64,000 bases of DNA from Terriglobia bacterium (GTDB lineage Bacteria > Acidobacteriota > Terriglobia > Acidiferrales > UBA7541): the NCBI GenBank assembly GCA_020073485.1, contig JAIQFB010000016.1:43103-107102 (forward strand), written 5' to 3'. The notes under the pieces were generated by a model. That model made no database searches, was not told where the DNA came from, and saw nothing but the letters and a program-made list of their open reading frames with translations. The position numbers were made by a program, and so were the translations under genes. Of this stretch, positions 26,469 through 35,183 are shown one piece after another; position 1 is the first letter of the stretch, and every line of letters begins with the position of its first letter.

Positions 26469-26678
26469 AGTTTGAAGGTGCTCCTTACCCTTTGGCGCAG
26501 AGAGTAGAACCGCCCGAGCCGCAAGTCAAGCCGGTCGGCAAGCCGTACTCCGAGAGGATGAGGCAATGTCCCTGCGCGGATTTTCATTCTTTGATCCTCG
26601 GTTGGAAAACACAAAAAATTCAGGTTCGTTTGGGGCACCAAGCCGTCACTCTCGATGGACGATCCTCGGTCAGTGCTG

Positions 26679-27062
26679 CTACAACCCTAAAACGAAATCG
26701 AGACCCGCGGCCTCTGCGAATGCCCGGAAATCCCGATCGCGCGTCAGTAGGGGAACACCCCGGTCGATGCAGGTCTGGGCTATGAGCGCGTCCCCGAGGC
26801 GTACTTTGCGCCGTTTGGCCAATACTTTTGCCCGCAATGCTCCTGCGCGCAACCAGTGGCCCGGCTCGATTTCGATGAGAGGAACTTCAGAGAGTAATTC
26901 GGCAACGGTTGCGGGCAGCTGCGGATCGCTGAGCAACTCGGTGAGCACAACCGGAACCATCAATACCTGGCGGTCTTCCAGGGCTTGATCGAGCAGCTGC
27001 GTGTCCGCACCTCGGACGCCTTCCAGAAAGGCGACCCAGGTGCTCGTATCGCTCGCGATCAC
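26679..27062 (-). CDS. vapC: VapC-type PIN-domain toxin ribonuclease
   Basis: 127 residues, the usual VapC length. The four acidic PIN residues are visible: Asp5 in ASDTSTW, Glu42 in LTELL, Asp91 in RLGDALIA, and Asp109 (or 111) in TRDRDF. They bind Mg or Mn for cleavage of RNA, typically tRNA or rRNA in this family. The start codon overlaps the antitoxin stop by four bases (ATGA), so the two are translationally coupled. This is a standard type II toxin-antitoxin module. Confidence 0.92.
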   Translation of the reverse strand: MIASDTSTWVAFLEGVRGADTQLLDQALEDRQVLMVPVVLTELLSDPQLPATVAELLSEVPLIEIEPGHWLRAGALRAKVLAKRRKVRLGDALIAQTCIDRGVPLLTRDRDFRAFAEAAGLDFVLGL

Positions 27063-27280
27063 CGGTCAGCCTTCAGTTCCTTCGCGGTGCGCGAGAAGCG
27101 AACCTTCCCTCGGAGTTGCCGCAAGCGGGCGTACGCATGCGATGCCGCGACAAGTTGCAACCCGGTCCGGATGGTCTGCGTGATTCCGGCGCCGCTGGCG
27201 CGTTGCGCCTTCTTGAGCAGCTCTTCCGGCACTTCCACGGTGATCTTGCGCGCGGTGTCAATGATCTGAAATGATACCAT
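27059..27280 (-). CDS. vapB: VapB-type antitoxin
   Basis: 73 residues from the ATG at 27280; in-frame ATGs at 27295 and 27325 would give longer forms. The N-terminal segment TARKITVEVPEELLKKAQRASGAGITQTIRTGL has the strand plus two helices of a ribbon-helix-helix DNA-binding domain. The basic C-terminus (YARLRQLRGKVRFSRTAKELKADR) would wrap the toxin. An inverted repeat overlapping the start suggests autoregulation. The coupled toxin gene follows. Confidence 0.85.
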   Translation of the reverse strand: MVSFQIIDTARKITVEVPEELLKKAQRASGAGITQTIRTGLQLVAASHAYARLRQLRGKVRFSRTAKELKADR

Positions 27281-27307
27281 AGTCAGTACCAGCATCGAGT
27301 ATGGTAT
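27274..27307. promoter_or_regulatory. Candidate VapBC operator
   Basis: ATACCATA at 27274-27281 and TATGGTAT at 27300-27307 form a perfect 8-base inverted repeat with an 18-base spacer, at the antitoxin start. VapBC complexes usually repress their own promoter through such repeats. No footprint is known here, so this is a prediction. Confidence 0.45.
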
Positions 27308-27350
27308 TTCAAACACACGCGCCATTTGCTTGGCGAGCAGGGACTTTGAA

Positions 27351-27425
27351 TAGGACAGGCTTCAGCCTGTAGGGTTTGGATTTCCTGGTTGGCTTGGAAA
27401 GGCAGACAGGCTGAAGCCTGTCCTA
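27351..27425. repeat. REP-like palindrome pair (ACAGGCTGAAGCCTGT)
   Basis: Two copies of ACAGGCTGAAGCCTGT in opposite orientation lie 30-odd bases apart, each itself able to fold. The outer ends read TAGGACAGG and CCTGTCCTA. A close copy is at 60395-60470. Located between the antitoxin gene and the MBL-PilZ gene end. Confidence 0.8.
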
Positions 27426-27429
27426 CAAA

Positions 27430-28623
27430 CTACTCCGTGAACACAATCCCCACCGCCGTGCGATCCTTCTCTGTTTCCTGCTCGATGCGCACGACGTATC
27501 CCCGCAGCCGCAGCGGGCTGTTGGAAGCGCCGCCGATTCCCGGATTTTCCAGCTGCACCTGTAACTCGGATTGCAGTTTCGGGCTGTGCCCCAGGTAAAT
27601 AAGCGCGCCGTGCAAAGTGAGGTCGCTGATCACGGTCTCTTCCTCGAAGGCGCGGCCCGAATCCGTGAGCCCGGTAACCTTCGCGCGGAAATGAGCGTCG
27701 CGCCGCAGCCCTTCGCGCACCGTGGGAATGACCACGTCCAGATTTTCCTGGCCCATGGTCATGACCATGCCTTCGGCGGCGGCCCACACGTTCGCGAATT
27801 TTCCACGGGCGTCGCGCAGAATCACGTCCACGGCCTTGTCGGTCGAGTCGGGATCGTGATGGAACAGCACGAGATTCTTCACGCCGGCTTCTTCCGCGAT
27901 CTTCACGCCCTGCGCCCACGAAGAGTGTCCCCAGCCCTTGCGCGTCGTCGCCAGTTGTTCGGGCGTAAATTGCGCGTCGTTGATGAAAATATCGGCGCCT
28001 GCGGCAAGCTCCAGCAGGCTCTGGTCGAGTTTCGGATTCCCCGGCTCGTTATCGGTGGCATACACGACGGTTCCAGCGGAGGTTTCAAACCGGAAGCCCA
28101 GGCAGCCTTGCGGATGGTTCAGCCAGCGCGCCGTCACGCGCGCGCCCGGCACCTGAAAATGGTCCCCGCCGTTGACCTCGGTAAATTCCCGATGTGCCGA
28201 CATGGCGCTGAGATCCACCGGAAAATACGGGTAGGCCATTTGCGCCTCGAACACGCGCTTCAGGCTGTCCGCACCCAGATACTCCGAACGAAAACTGTAA
28301 AAATGCAGCCGGTTCTGCTCGGCGTATAAAGGGGCAAAGAACGGAATGCCCTGAATATGGTCCCAGTGATAGTGCGTAACAAAAATGTGCGGTTCGATTT
28401 TTTCCGAATCCGGTGACACTTCCAAGTGGCGCCCCAGCATCCGCAGACCGGTGCCGCAATCCAGGATCACGCGCACGCCCGCGGGAGTCGTTAGCTCAAC
28501 GCATGCAGTATTGCCACCGTACCGCCACGTGGCCCGGTCCACTGTGGGCGTTGACCCGCGCACGCCCCAGAAACGCAGTTTGGCGACGCGGTCCTGCGCG
28601 ACTTTGGGCGAGGACTTGGCCAT
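27430..28623 (-). CDS. Metallo-beta-lactamase-fold hydrolase fused to a PilZ domain
   Basis: 397 residues from the ATG at 28623; a TTG 18 codons upstream is less likely. The MBL part (about 15-285) has FWGVRGSTPT at its start and THYHWDHIQG at 83-92, the two-metal motif (His84, His86, Asp88, His89), with ATDNEPG and LVLFHHDP supplying later ligands. It resembles PhnP/cyclic-nucleotide-phosphodiesterase-like MBL proteins. The last 100 residues look like PilZ: REGLRRDAHFRAKV, then SDLTLHGALI (DxSxxG-like) and GIVFTE. c-di-GMP binding could control the hydrolase. The substrate is unknown. Confidence 0.83.
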   Translation of the reverse strand: MAKSSPKVAQDRVAKLRFWGVRGSTPTVDRATWRYGGNTACVELTTPAGVRVILDCGTGLRMLGRHLEVSPDSEKIEPHIFVTHYHWDHIQGIPFFAPLYAEQNRLHFYSFRSEYLGADSLKRVFEAQMAYPYFPVDLSAMSAHREFTEVNGGDHFQVPGARVTARWLNHPQGCLGFRFETSAGTVVYATDNEPGNPKLDQSLLELAAGADIFINDAQFTPEQLATTRKGWGHSSWAQGVKIAEEAGVKNLVLFHHDPDSTDKAVDVILRDARGKFANVWAAAEGMVMTMGQENLDVVIPTVREGLRRDAHFRAKVTGLTDSGRAFEEETVISDLTLHGALIYLGHSPKLQSELQVQLENPGIGGASNSPLRLRGYVVRIEQETEKDRTAVGIVFTE

Positions 28624-28805
28624 GGGTTCGGCCGCGATGGAGTGGGTGGATGGCACAGGCGCTCGAAGTATGGGCAATTTTCATACTAGGGAGCGCATGA
28701 GGCTAAGTCAATTATCTTCCGGTGAATGTGTGCGTGAAACCAACGCGTCACTCTTAGGCCGCAAAATAGCGTTCAAATGTGCATTCCCCTGCCTCTCCCG
28801 GTACA

Positions 28806-29762
28806 ATGGATTTGATGCACGCTCACGCGCATGGCCATGATCATGCGGCCGGCCATTCGCACGCCTCCGCCGGTATGGACAGCGGAGTGCTTGCCGGAGC
28901 GGTGGCCGCGACGCTGCTGCTGGTGGTCGCAGAAACCCTGGGCGGCTACATCGGCCATTCCATTTCCCTGGTCAGCGACGCCCTCCACAATCTTTCCGAC
29001 ATTCCCACCATGCTCATCTCCTGGCTTGCGCTGCACTGGGCCGCGCGTCCCGCCGATCATGAGCGCACTTACGGCTACCAGCGCGCGAGCGTCCTGGCCG
29101 CCTTCACCAATGCCATCCTGCTGATCCTGGTTGCCTTGGGACTTTTTTACGAAGCCTTCGAGCGTTTTCGCCATCCGGTGGCCGTCCACGAAAGCTGGAT
29201 GATCTGGGTCTCGCTGCTGGCTCTGGCCATCAACGGCGGCATCACGCTTTCCCTTGTTCGCAGGCGTGGCGACATCAATCTCCGCAGCCTGTTCCTGCAC
29301 AATCTGGGCGACGCGGTTTCCAACATCGGAATCCTGTTGGGTGCTCTTGCGATTCGCATGACGGGAGCGCAGTGGCTCGATCCGGCCATCGGCGTGATCA
29401 TCGCCGCGCTGGTACTTTATTCCACGAATGGCCTGCTCCGCGAAGCTGGCAACATCCTGCTCGAAGGCCTCCCGAAGGGCATTCACTTGGAAAAAGTGGC
29501 GCGATCCATCCTGTGCGTTCCGGGCGTGCAGGAAGTTCACGACATCCATATCTGGACGATCGGCACTGACCTCGTGGCGCTCTCCTGCCATGTGCGGATC
29601 CCGGACATGCACATGGACGAAAGCGAAAAAATTCTGCGAACCATCCGCGAACGCCTGGACGCCGATTTCCACATCACCCACACCACCGTACAATTCGAGC
29701 GCGCCGGCCTGCCGCAAGACGCCGTCTATCACATGCCGCTCCCGCTGCAGTCGTCGAAGTAG
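28806..29762 (+). CDS. Cation diffusion facilitator (zinc/cobalt efflux, CzcD-like)
   Basis: 318 residues from the second in-frame candidate start; a GTG nine codons upstream is possible. The N-terminus is His-rich (HAHAHGHDHAAGHSHA), often metal-binding. Six membrane segments follow. The paired transport-site motifs are SDALHNLSD in TM2 and HNLGDAVSN in TM5, the HxxxD tetrahedral site of zinc-transporting CDF proteins. The cytoplasmic C-terminal domain (HDIHIWTIGTDLVALSCHVRI) is also typical. It exports Zn or similar ions by proton exchange. A terminator-like hairpin follows the stop codon. Confidence 0.92.
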   Translation: MDLMHAHAHGHDHAAGHSHASAGMDSGVLAGAVAATLLLVVAETLGGYIGHSISLVSDALHNLSDIPTMLISWLALHWAARPADHERTYGYQRASVLAAFTNAILLILVALGLFYEAFERFRHPVAVHESWMIWVSLLALAINGGITLSLVRRRGDINLRSLFLHNLGDAVSNIGILLGALAIRMTGAQWLDPAIGVIIAALVLYSTNGLLREAGNILLEGLPKGIHLEKVARSILCVPGVQEVHDIHIWTIGTDLVALSCHVRIPDMHMDESEKILRTIRERLDADFHITHTTVQFERAGLPQDAVYHMPLPLQSSK

Positions 29763-29765
29763 GTA

Positions 29766-29794
29766 GCACAGGCTCTCTTGCCTGTGCGCTTTTT
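29766..29794 (+). terminator. Hairpin with T-tract after the CDF gene
   Basis: GCACAGGC (29766-29773) pairs with GCCTGTGC (29780-29787), followed by GCTTTTT. It fits a Rho-independent terminator. Its sequence also resembles the CACAGGC repeat arms at 63826-63902, so it may be a repeat remnant used as a terminator. Confidence 0.65.
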
Positions 29795-29941
29795 GTAATC
29801 GTAATGGAATCGGTGACGTAAGGGTGGTCTACGAAACCGCACGGCCAGCCCCTACCAGGAGCTCGGGATAAAGAGTGGCTGTGCTACTCAGATTTTTCCC
29901 TAGCCTGTTCAGCCCGTCTGGAAATTCCGAAATCTTTGTAA

Positions 29942-29996
29942 GGCACGGGTTCAGCCGTGCCGTAGATGAAACCGAAGGAAAGCGGCTTTAGCCGCT
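29942..29996. repeat. REP-like double hairpin
   Basis: GGCACGG-loop-CCGTGCC (29942-29961) is followed by AGCGGCTTTAGCCGCT (29981-29996). The double-hairpin layout and TTCAGCC/TTTAGCC cores resemble other intergenic palindromes in the window (63675-63726). The rest of 29795-30042 shows no gene. Confidence 0.6.
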
Positions 29997-30042
29997 GGCG
30001 GGTTCGAGTTCTTGCTGTTTCCCTGTTTCTGGCCTGAAGCTT

Positions 30043-30861
30043 TCAGTTGTTGATTTCCACGCTATTTCCGCGGGCTTCATTCATCTGCTGCGTGGCCTCG
30101 GAATCCAGTTCCGTCACCGGGAATTTTTGCAGAATTCCCTCCGGCGAGATGTAACGCAACTGCGATCCGACCACCGAAAATGCGGACGCGAACAGCACGC
30201 GCCCATCTTTCCGGATCAGGATGATTTCAGCAACATTTCGCGCAGGCGCAACCATAGCGGGAGAGGAGAGCACTGAAGATTGCCCGGCGCTTGTTTCTGC
30301 ATTCGGTTCCTGCGCGGAAGGCGCCTGTGTGGCCGACGTGGCCGAAACGGGCTGCTGAATCACGATGATCTGCGGTTGCTGTTGAGCCGGATACGGCTGC
30401 TCCATTTGTGCCGGCTGTTCATAGTCGGCCGAGCTGTCAAAATAATATGGGTATCCGCCAAAAAAGATGGGCACCAGGAATCCCTGGCCTGAATGCATGC
30501 CCCGATCAAACCCCCGATGCGCATCGCCCTGCAGGCCTCCGCTGATTGCGGCCAGGTGAGGGTAGTCGAATCCCAATCCCGGAACGCCGATCCCGGCCTG
30601 GTTGCCCCCCGAATGGGAGGGGGGCGCGAAGCCGGAGACCACATGCCCGCCTGCTACAACCCGCACCGTGCTGGCCGGGCGTCTCGCAGGGGGCCTTACC
30701 GCGAATCCAGTCAAGGAAGGGCCCGAAATTCTTGCCACAGGCCTGACCGCCACGAATGGCGTTTGATTCGAAACTCCCGCGCCATGCGATTGGGCCCCGG
30801 CCAGTGAGGCTGCCAGAATCGTTCCCAGCACGGCGATGAGGACGTGGAGTTTCCCGATCAT
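30043..30861 (-). CDS. Exported protein of unknown function
   Basis: 272 residues from the ATG with AGGGAAG upstream. A signal peptide (about 1-24, ending SLAGA) is followed by a Pro/Arg-rich stretch, a Gly/His-rich middle, a segment with FFGGYPYYFDS, and a Gln/Pro-rich low-complexity linker. The C-terminal 60 residues (IILIRKDGRVLFASAFSVVGSQLRYISPEGILQKFPVTELD) form a small strand-rich domain that recurs in acidobacterial exported proteins. I do not recognise a function. No operon partner is evident. Confidence 0.65.
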   Translation of the reverse strand: MIGKLHVLIAVLGTILAASLAGAQSHGAGVSNQTPFVAVRPVARISGPSLTGFAVRPPARRPASTVRVVAGGHVVSGFAPPSHSGGNQAGIGVPGLGFDYPHLAAISGGLQGDAHRGFDRGMHSGQGFLVPIFFGGYPYYFDSSADYEQPAQMEQPYPAQQQPQIIVIQQPVSATSATQAPSAQEPNAETSAGQSSVLSSPAMVAPARNVAEIILIRKDGRVLFASAFSVVGSQLRYISPEGILQKFPVTELDSEATQQMNEARGNSVEINN

Positions 30862-31074
30862 AAAGGCTTCCCTACCACTTTCGATGCCAACCGCGCGCCC
30901 TCGGTTGCAGATTGCGGCGCAGGCTCCGGCGAACGCGTCGCGCCACGGCAAATGGATCTGCCACAGGTTGGCTTAAAATCGCGTTCCGCAGCCAGGTACC
31001 TGCCATGAGAGTACGCTGGGCGCCCCGCGGATGGCAATCCCGAGCCCGTCACCGTACGGTTCGGCTGGCGTGGC

Positions 31075-31311
31075 ATGCGCGGCTCTCCCGCTCTTCCCAC
31101 GTTTGGCTGCTTGTGTTATAACCATCCGGCCGTGGGTATTCCCAGGAACGCCTGCACTGCCGAGAATAGCTCGGGTTCGGACGAGCGCAAGCAGAGCGTG
31201 GAGCATCCGATTAGTTTTTGTCCGGTATGTTCCCAGCGGCTGGAGCCGAAGCGGTGCAAGCTGGTGTGTAGAGAGTGCGGTTATTACCTGTCGTGCTCGG
31301 ATTATTATTGA
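31075..31311 (+). CDS. Small zinc-ribbon protein
   Basis: 78 residues as drawn; the real start is unsure because the first 35 residues are poorly informative and a GTG at 31132 is also open. The C-terminus is a clear zinc ribbon: CPVC, then LVCRECGYYLSCSDYY, giving two CxxC pairs about 14 residues apart. The gene ends only about 65 bases before the STAS protein gene, with a strong ribosome site in between, so the two may be co-transcribed. The function is unknown. Confidence 0.6.
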   Translation: MRGSPALPTFGCLCYNHPAVGIPRNACTAENSSGSDERKQSVEHPISFCPVCSQRLEPKRCKLVCRECGYYLSCSDYY

Positions 31312-31375
31312 GGCCGCCCAGGGGCGGCGAAGGCGAATCCAGTTCACTTGAGAGATCTCGTTAGGAGGAAGGCCA

Positions 31376-31723
31376 GTGGCGCTGAAAATTACGGATCGTG
31401 TTGTGGATGGAGTTGCAGTGGAAGTGCTCGAGGGACGCATTGTCCTGGGAGAAGAGAGCAACGCGCTACGTGAGAAGGTAAAGACGTTGCTGGCTTCCGG
31501 CCAGAAAAAAATCGTGTTCAACATGGACAATGTCACCTACATCGATAGCTCGGGGCTTGGCGCGTTGGTTGCCGCGCATACCAGCGCCAGGGCGCAGGGC
31601 GCATTTCTGAAGATTAGCAACCTTGGCTCGAAGTTTCAGGAAATCCTGCAGGTCACTAAGCTGGTGACCGTGTTTGAAGTGCTCCCCACGGAAGCAGCCG
31701 CCATCGCCAGCTTCCCGAAGTAG
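31376..31723 (+). CDS. STAS-domain anti-sigma factor antagonist
   Basis: 115 residues from a GTG with TTAGGAGGA at good spacing. The single STAS domain has the SpoIIAA/RsbV pattern: an opening KITDRVVDGVAVEVLEGRI and VTYIDSSGLGALVAA, in which the first or second Ser is the phosphorylation site used in partner switching. It would bind an anti-sigma kinase of the RsbW/SpoIIAB type, releasing a sigma factor, or regulate another stress pathway. No kinase gene is adjacent. A strong terminator follows. Confidence 0.9.
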   Translation: MALKITDRVVDGVAVEVLEGRIVLGEESNALREKVKTLLASGQKKIVFNMDNVTYIDSSGLGALVAAHTSARAQGAFLKISNLGSKFQEILQVTKLVTVFEVLPTEAAAIASFPK

Positions 31724-31745
31724 ATTTCGTTCCCCCAAAATTGCA

Positions 31746-31783
31746 ACGGCATCGCCGGCTCCAAGCCGGCGATGCCGTTTTTT
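31746..31783 (+). terminator. Strong Rho-independent terminator
   Basis: A perfect 15-base stem (ACGGCATCGCCGGCT at 31746-31760 with AGCCGGCGATGCCGT at 31764-31778), a three-base loop and a run of six T. It ends the STAS transcript and may also serve as a barrier to the convergent DUF1015 gene. Confidence 0.92.
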
Positions 31784-31863
31784 AACGCGTTTGTGTTTCC
31801 TCGCCCGTTCCTTCCTACCGCAAAACGCAGGCCTTGAGGTTTTCGCAAATCACAAATCACGAA

Positions 31864-33195
31864 TCACTGCTTCAACCGATACATCGTAATTCCGCTCATC
31901 AGCTTCGGAAAAAAGTCCGTCGACTTCTGCGGCAGCACTTCTCCGGCCATGGCCATTTCCGCCACGGTCTCCACGCTCACCGCATTCAGCAGGAAACAGA
32001 TTTGCGCCCGCCCCTGGTCCACTTCGGCGATCGCCGTGTCCATCTCTCGTTCGTACGTGAGATTTTTTTCCGTTTTTACCGCGTCGGGCGTAATCCCGAG
32101 CCCGCGCTCCAGAATCAGCCGGTGAAGCAGCACTACGTCCAGCCGTCGTTGCGATGGCGAAACGCCCGGCAAGAGGGCCTCCAGATTCGCATCCTTCTTC
32201 AGAACGAAAATCAGGAATGCCCCGCCTCCCGCATACACCCCGATCGCTCGTTGCTGTTGTCCACGTTGCAGGTCGCGCCGGAAGGCTTCATACGCCTTCG
32301 GGCGATCCCCGGCCGCAGCGAACGCATACGTTTGTGAATCAAAAATATCACCGAGCGCCGTCCGAAACGCTGCCGGCGAAAATCCCGGCACGTTGGCCGC
32401 CACGCGGTGCGTCGGCAGGATGGTCAGGCCTTTTCCCGCTGTATTGAAGAGCGTCATCATCACTTTTTCGTACGGCGCATTCGGGTCCACGCGCCCTGCG
32501 CGCGCACGGCACTCGTCCCGGTAGGCCATGGCCGTCTCATAACGGTGATGGCCGTCGGCGATCACCAGCTTTTTGTCCGCCAGTTCGCGCTGAATGGTCT
32601 CGATGGTTTTCGCATCGGTGACGGGCCACAAGCGATGGACCACGTCATACTCGTCGCGGATCTCCACGTCGGGTTTCGCGCGCGCCGCCGCGTCCAGCAA
32701 TTGGTCGACGCGCCCCGCCGCATCGTTGTACAGCATGAAAAGCTGCCCCGTGTGCGTCTGCGTGTGGCGCAACAGTTCCATGCGGTCCGCCTTGGGGCCG
32801 GACAGCGTCTGTTCGTGGCGGAAGATTACGCCCGCCGAATAATCCTCGATGCGACCGGCGGCGATGAATCCTTTGCGTGTGCGCCGTTCGCTGGTTCCCG
32901 GCACGGTGTATTCCTGAAAATAGGCGTAAAGCGATGGCGCCGCATCCTGCACCACCACTCCTTCGCGAATCCAATCCTCCAGTGACTTCTCGGCGCGCGT
33001 ATACACGTTATTTGCGGGAGTATCCCCCGGCAGCGATTTTCCTTTCTCCACCGGGATCAGGTTATGAGGGCTTGCAGCCGCATATTTCTCCGCCATCGCG
33101 GGAGTAATCTTGTCGTAGGGCTGCGTCAGTACCTTCGCTGGCTCCACGCGAGCCGCGTTGTACCGGTACGCTCGAAACGGATAAATCTCTGCCAT
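31864..33195 (-). CDS. DUF1015 family protein
   Basis: 443 residues from the ATG seven bases after GGAGGA; a GTG two codons upstream is too close to that site. Family hallmarks are YPFRAYRYN near the start, QPYDKITPAMAEKYAAASPHNLI, RHEQTLSGPKADRMELLRHTQTHTGQLFMLY, and VIADGHHRYETAMAYRDE. The function of DUF1015 (related to SerC-adjacent proteins) is not settled; a kinase-like or sugar-related role has been suggested. It is probably cytoplasmic. It is divergent from the phosphatase gene at 33331. Confidence 0.9.
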   Translation of the reverse strand: MAEIYPFRAYRYNAARVEPAKVLTQPYDKITPAMAEKYAAASPHNLIPVEKGKSLPGDTPANNVYTRAEKSLEDWIREGVVVQDAAPSLYAYFQEYTVPGTSERRTRKGFIAAGRIEDYSAGVIFRHEQTLSGPKADRMELLRHTQTHTGQLFMLYNDAAGRVDQLLDAAARAKPDVEIRDEYDVVHRLWPVTDAKTIETIQRELADKKLVIADGHHRYETAMAYRDECRARAGRVDPNAPYEKVMMTLFNTAGKGLTILPTHRVAANVPGFSPAAFRTALGDIFDSQTYAFAAAGDRPKAYEAFRRDLQRGQQQRAIGVYAGGGAFLIFVLKKDANLEALLPGVSPSQRRLDVVLLHRLILERGLGITPDAVKTEKNLTYEREMDTAIAEVDQGRAQICFLLNAVSVETVAEMAMAGEVLPQKSTDFFPKLMSGITMYRLKQ

Positions 33196-33330
33196 TCGCA
33201 CTTCCTCCAGTCAGGATAACTTTTTATGATTGCGTGCCGCCCCGAATCAAAACCCTCGGGGACTTTGCTCTAAGAGAACCGAGCCCACTATATTACAATT
33301 ATTATTCCACGGAGGATCGCCCAACATTCC

Positions 33331-34020
33331 ATGAGGGAACCATCGGCCCGTTTTTCTGAAGTGCGCGCTCTGATCTTCGATCTGGACGGCACGCTGATTG
33401 ATTCAAAGCTCGACCTGGCCCTGGCCGTCAACGCCGCCCTGGAGGAACTCGGCTGCGTCCCCCTGGCGCACGACACGATCTTCAGCTATGTCGGAAATGG
33501 AGCCGCGAGCCTGATCGCCCAGTCCCTGGGAGATGGCGCCACCGAAGAGGATTGCCTGCGCGGCCTCGAATTCTTCATCAAGTACTATTCCGTGCACAAG
33601 CTCGACCACACGTCCCTGTATCCCGGCGTCCGCGAAACTCTTGACACGCTCAAAGGCATGCCCATGGCCGTGCTCACCAACAAGCCAGTCGGCGCCAGCC
33701 GCGGAATTCTCCAGGGCCTGGGCCTCTCCGAACATTTCCGTTTCGTCTACGGCGGCAACAGTTTCGAGCGCAAAAAGCCCGACCCCATGGGCGTCGAAAG
33801 CATCCTGCGCGAATTCGGAGCCGCCCCCGCGCAGGTCATGTTCGTCGGCGATTCCGAAATCGATGTGTTGACCGCACGCAACGCCGGCACCTGGGTCTGC
33901 GGCGTCACCTACGGTTTCGGCAGCCACCGCCTCGCCGATTTTCCTCCTGACCTGCTCGTCGACAATCTCACCGAACTGCTGCCGCACTTGTCCGACAATC
34001 CCGTCGGCAGGCCGCGTTAA
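33331..34020 (+). CDS. gph: HAD-family phosphoglycolate phosphatase-like protein
   Basis: 229 residues. HAD motif I is FDLDGTLIDS with Asp17 (nucleophile) and Asp19, motif II is AVLTNKP, motif III is the Lys in ERKKPDP, and motif IV is FVGDSEIDV. The helical cap between motifs I and II is of the Gph type. It would hydrolyse 2-phosphoglycolate formed in DNA repair, though other phosphatase substrates are possible. Its stop codon overlaps the stop of the convergent epimerase gene by four bases. Confidence 0.85.
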   Translation: MREPSARFSEVRALIFDLDGTLIDSKLDLALAVNAALEELGCVPLAHDTIFSYVGNGAASLIAQSLGDGATEEDCLRGLEFFIKYYSVHKLDHTSLYPGVRETLDTLKGMPMAVLTNKPVGASRGILQGLGLSEHFRFVYGGNSFERKKPDPMGVESILREFGAAPAQVMFVGDSEIDVLTARNAGTWVCGVTYGFGSHRLADFPPDLLVDNLTELLPHLSDNPVGRPR

Positions 34021-34955
34021 GCGTGGTCGTTGCCGGAAAACCAATCCCAGATTTTTTTCAGTCCTTCTTCAAATCCAATCCCCGGATAGTACGCCAGCAC
34101 ATCTTTTGCAAGCCCAATTTCCGCCTGCGAATCGCGAATGTCGCCCTCGCGCGGCGCGGCGTATTTCGCCTTGGCGGGCCGGCCGGTAATTTTCTCCAGC
34201 AGCGCGAGGGTCTGGTTGAGCGTGATGCGGCTGCCCGTGCCGATGTTGATGGCGTGCCCCGGCGCATTTTTCGCTTCCGCAGCCAGTAAATTCGCTCCAA
34301 CGACGTTGCGAACGTAGACGAAGTCGCGCGATTGTTCGCCGTCGCCGTACACGGTCGGTTGCGTTCCCTCCTTAATGGCGGCGTTGAACAGCGACAGCAC
34401 GCCTGAATATGGAGATCCGGGGTCCTGCCGCGGCCCGAACACGTTGAAATATCGCAGCGCCACGAATTCGAGCCCGTGCATCTGCTGAAACACCCGCCCA
34501 TACGCTTCTCCCATCAATTTCGAGACGCCGTAGGGAGAAATCGGGGCGGGGAGGACTTTTTCATCGATCGGGAGAACCGGCGTCTTTCCGTAAATCGCGC
34601 AGGAACTGGCGAACACCACGCGCCTCACGTTTGCATCGCGCGCCGCCACCAGCACGTTCAGCGTTCCATTCACGTTGATCAGATTCGTTTCGATCGGGTC
34701 TTTCACCGAGCGCGGCACGGATGTCTGCGCGGCCAGATGAATCACGCAATCGGCGCCCCGGCACGCCTGGCGAACCGCATCCAGATTCGTGACGCTTTCC
34801 TCGACGAACTCGATTTGCGATTTTACTCCGGTCAGGTTCTCGGCCTTGCCGGTCGAAAGGTCATCCAGCACGGTCACGCCGTGTCCTCCGCGAACCAATT
34901 CGTCCACGGTGTGCGAACCGATGAATCCAGCACCTCCGGTCACCAGGTAGCGCAT
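34017..34955 (-). CDS. NAD-dependent UDP-sugar epimerase (extended SDR)
   Basis: 312 residues. The Rossmann motif TGGAGFIGS is at 6-14 and the active site is Ser117/118 with YGVSK (Tyr142, Lys146). NLINVNGTLNVLVAARDANVRRVVFASSCAIYG is typical of UDP-glucose or UDP-GlcNAc 4-epimerases (GalE/WbpP type), and YFNVFGPRQDP is the substrate-side loop. The product would feed surface-polysaccharide synthesis. A nucleotide-sugar dehydrogenase gene lies 1.7 kb away. The precise sugar cannot be told from sequence. Confidence 0.86.
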   Translation of the reverse strand: MRYLVTGGAGFIGSHTVDELVRGGHGVTVLDDLSTGKAENLTGVKSQIEFVEESVTNLDAVRQACRGADCVIHLAAQTSVPRSVKDPIETNLINVNGTLNVLVAARDANVRRVVFASSCAIYGKTPVLPIDEKVLPAPISPYGVSKLMGEAYGRVFQQMHGLEFVALRYFNVFGPRQDPGSPYSGVLSLFNAAIKEGTQPTVYGDGEQSRDFVYVRNVVGANLLAAEAKNAPGHAINIGTGSRITLNQTLALLEKITGRPAKAKYAAPREGDIRDSQAEIGLAKDVLAYYPGIGFEEGLKKIWDWFSGNDHA

Positions 34956-35183
34956 CTATGGTTTTCCTTCACTTGAGTCTGCATCCCAGGGGCGAATCTT
35001 TTCAGGGAATATCTTCCCGTCGCACGATCGGGAGAAGCCATCTTGTAAACTGCGTTCCCGACATCGCTGGTCTCCGAGTCGTTTTTTTTGTACCCTGAAT
35101 ATAGCGCGCCCGCTCGGCGATGTCATGGTCTCCGGGATGGCACGCTGGAAAGGGCCCCGGCCCGTCGGTTGATCAATGCCCTG

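Noticed and set aside
27351..27425. CRISPR array
   Set aside because: Only two arms in inverted orientation, no regularly spaced direct repeats and no cas genes.
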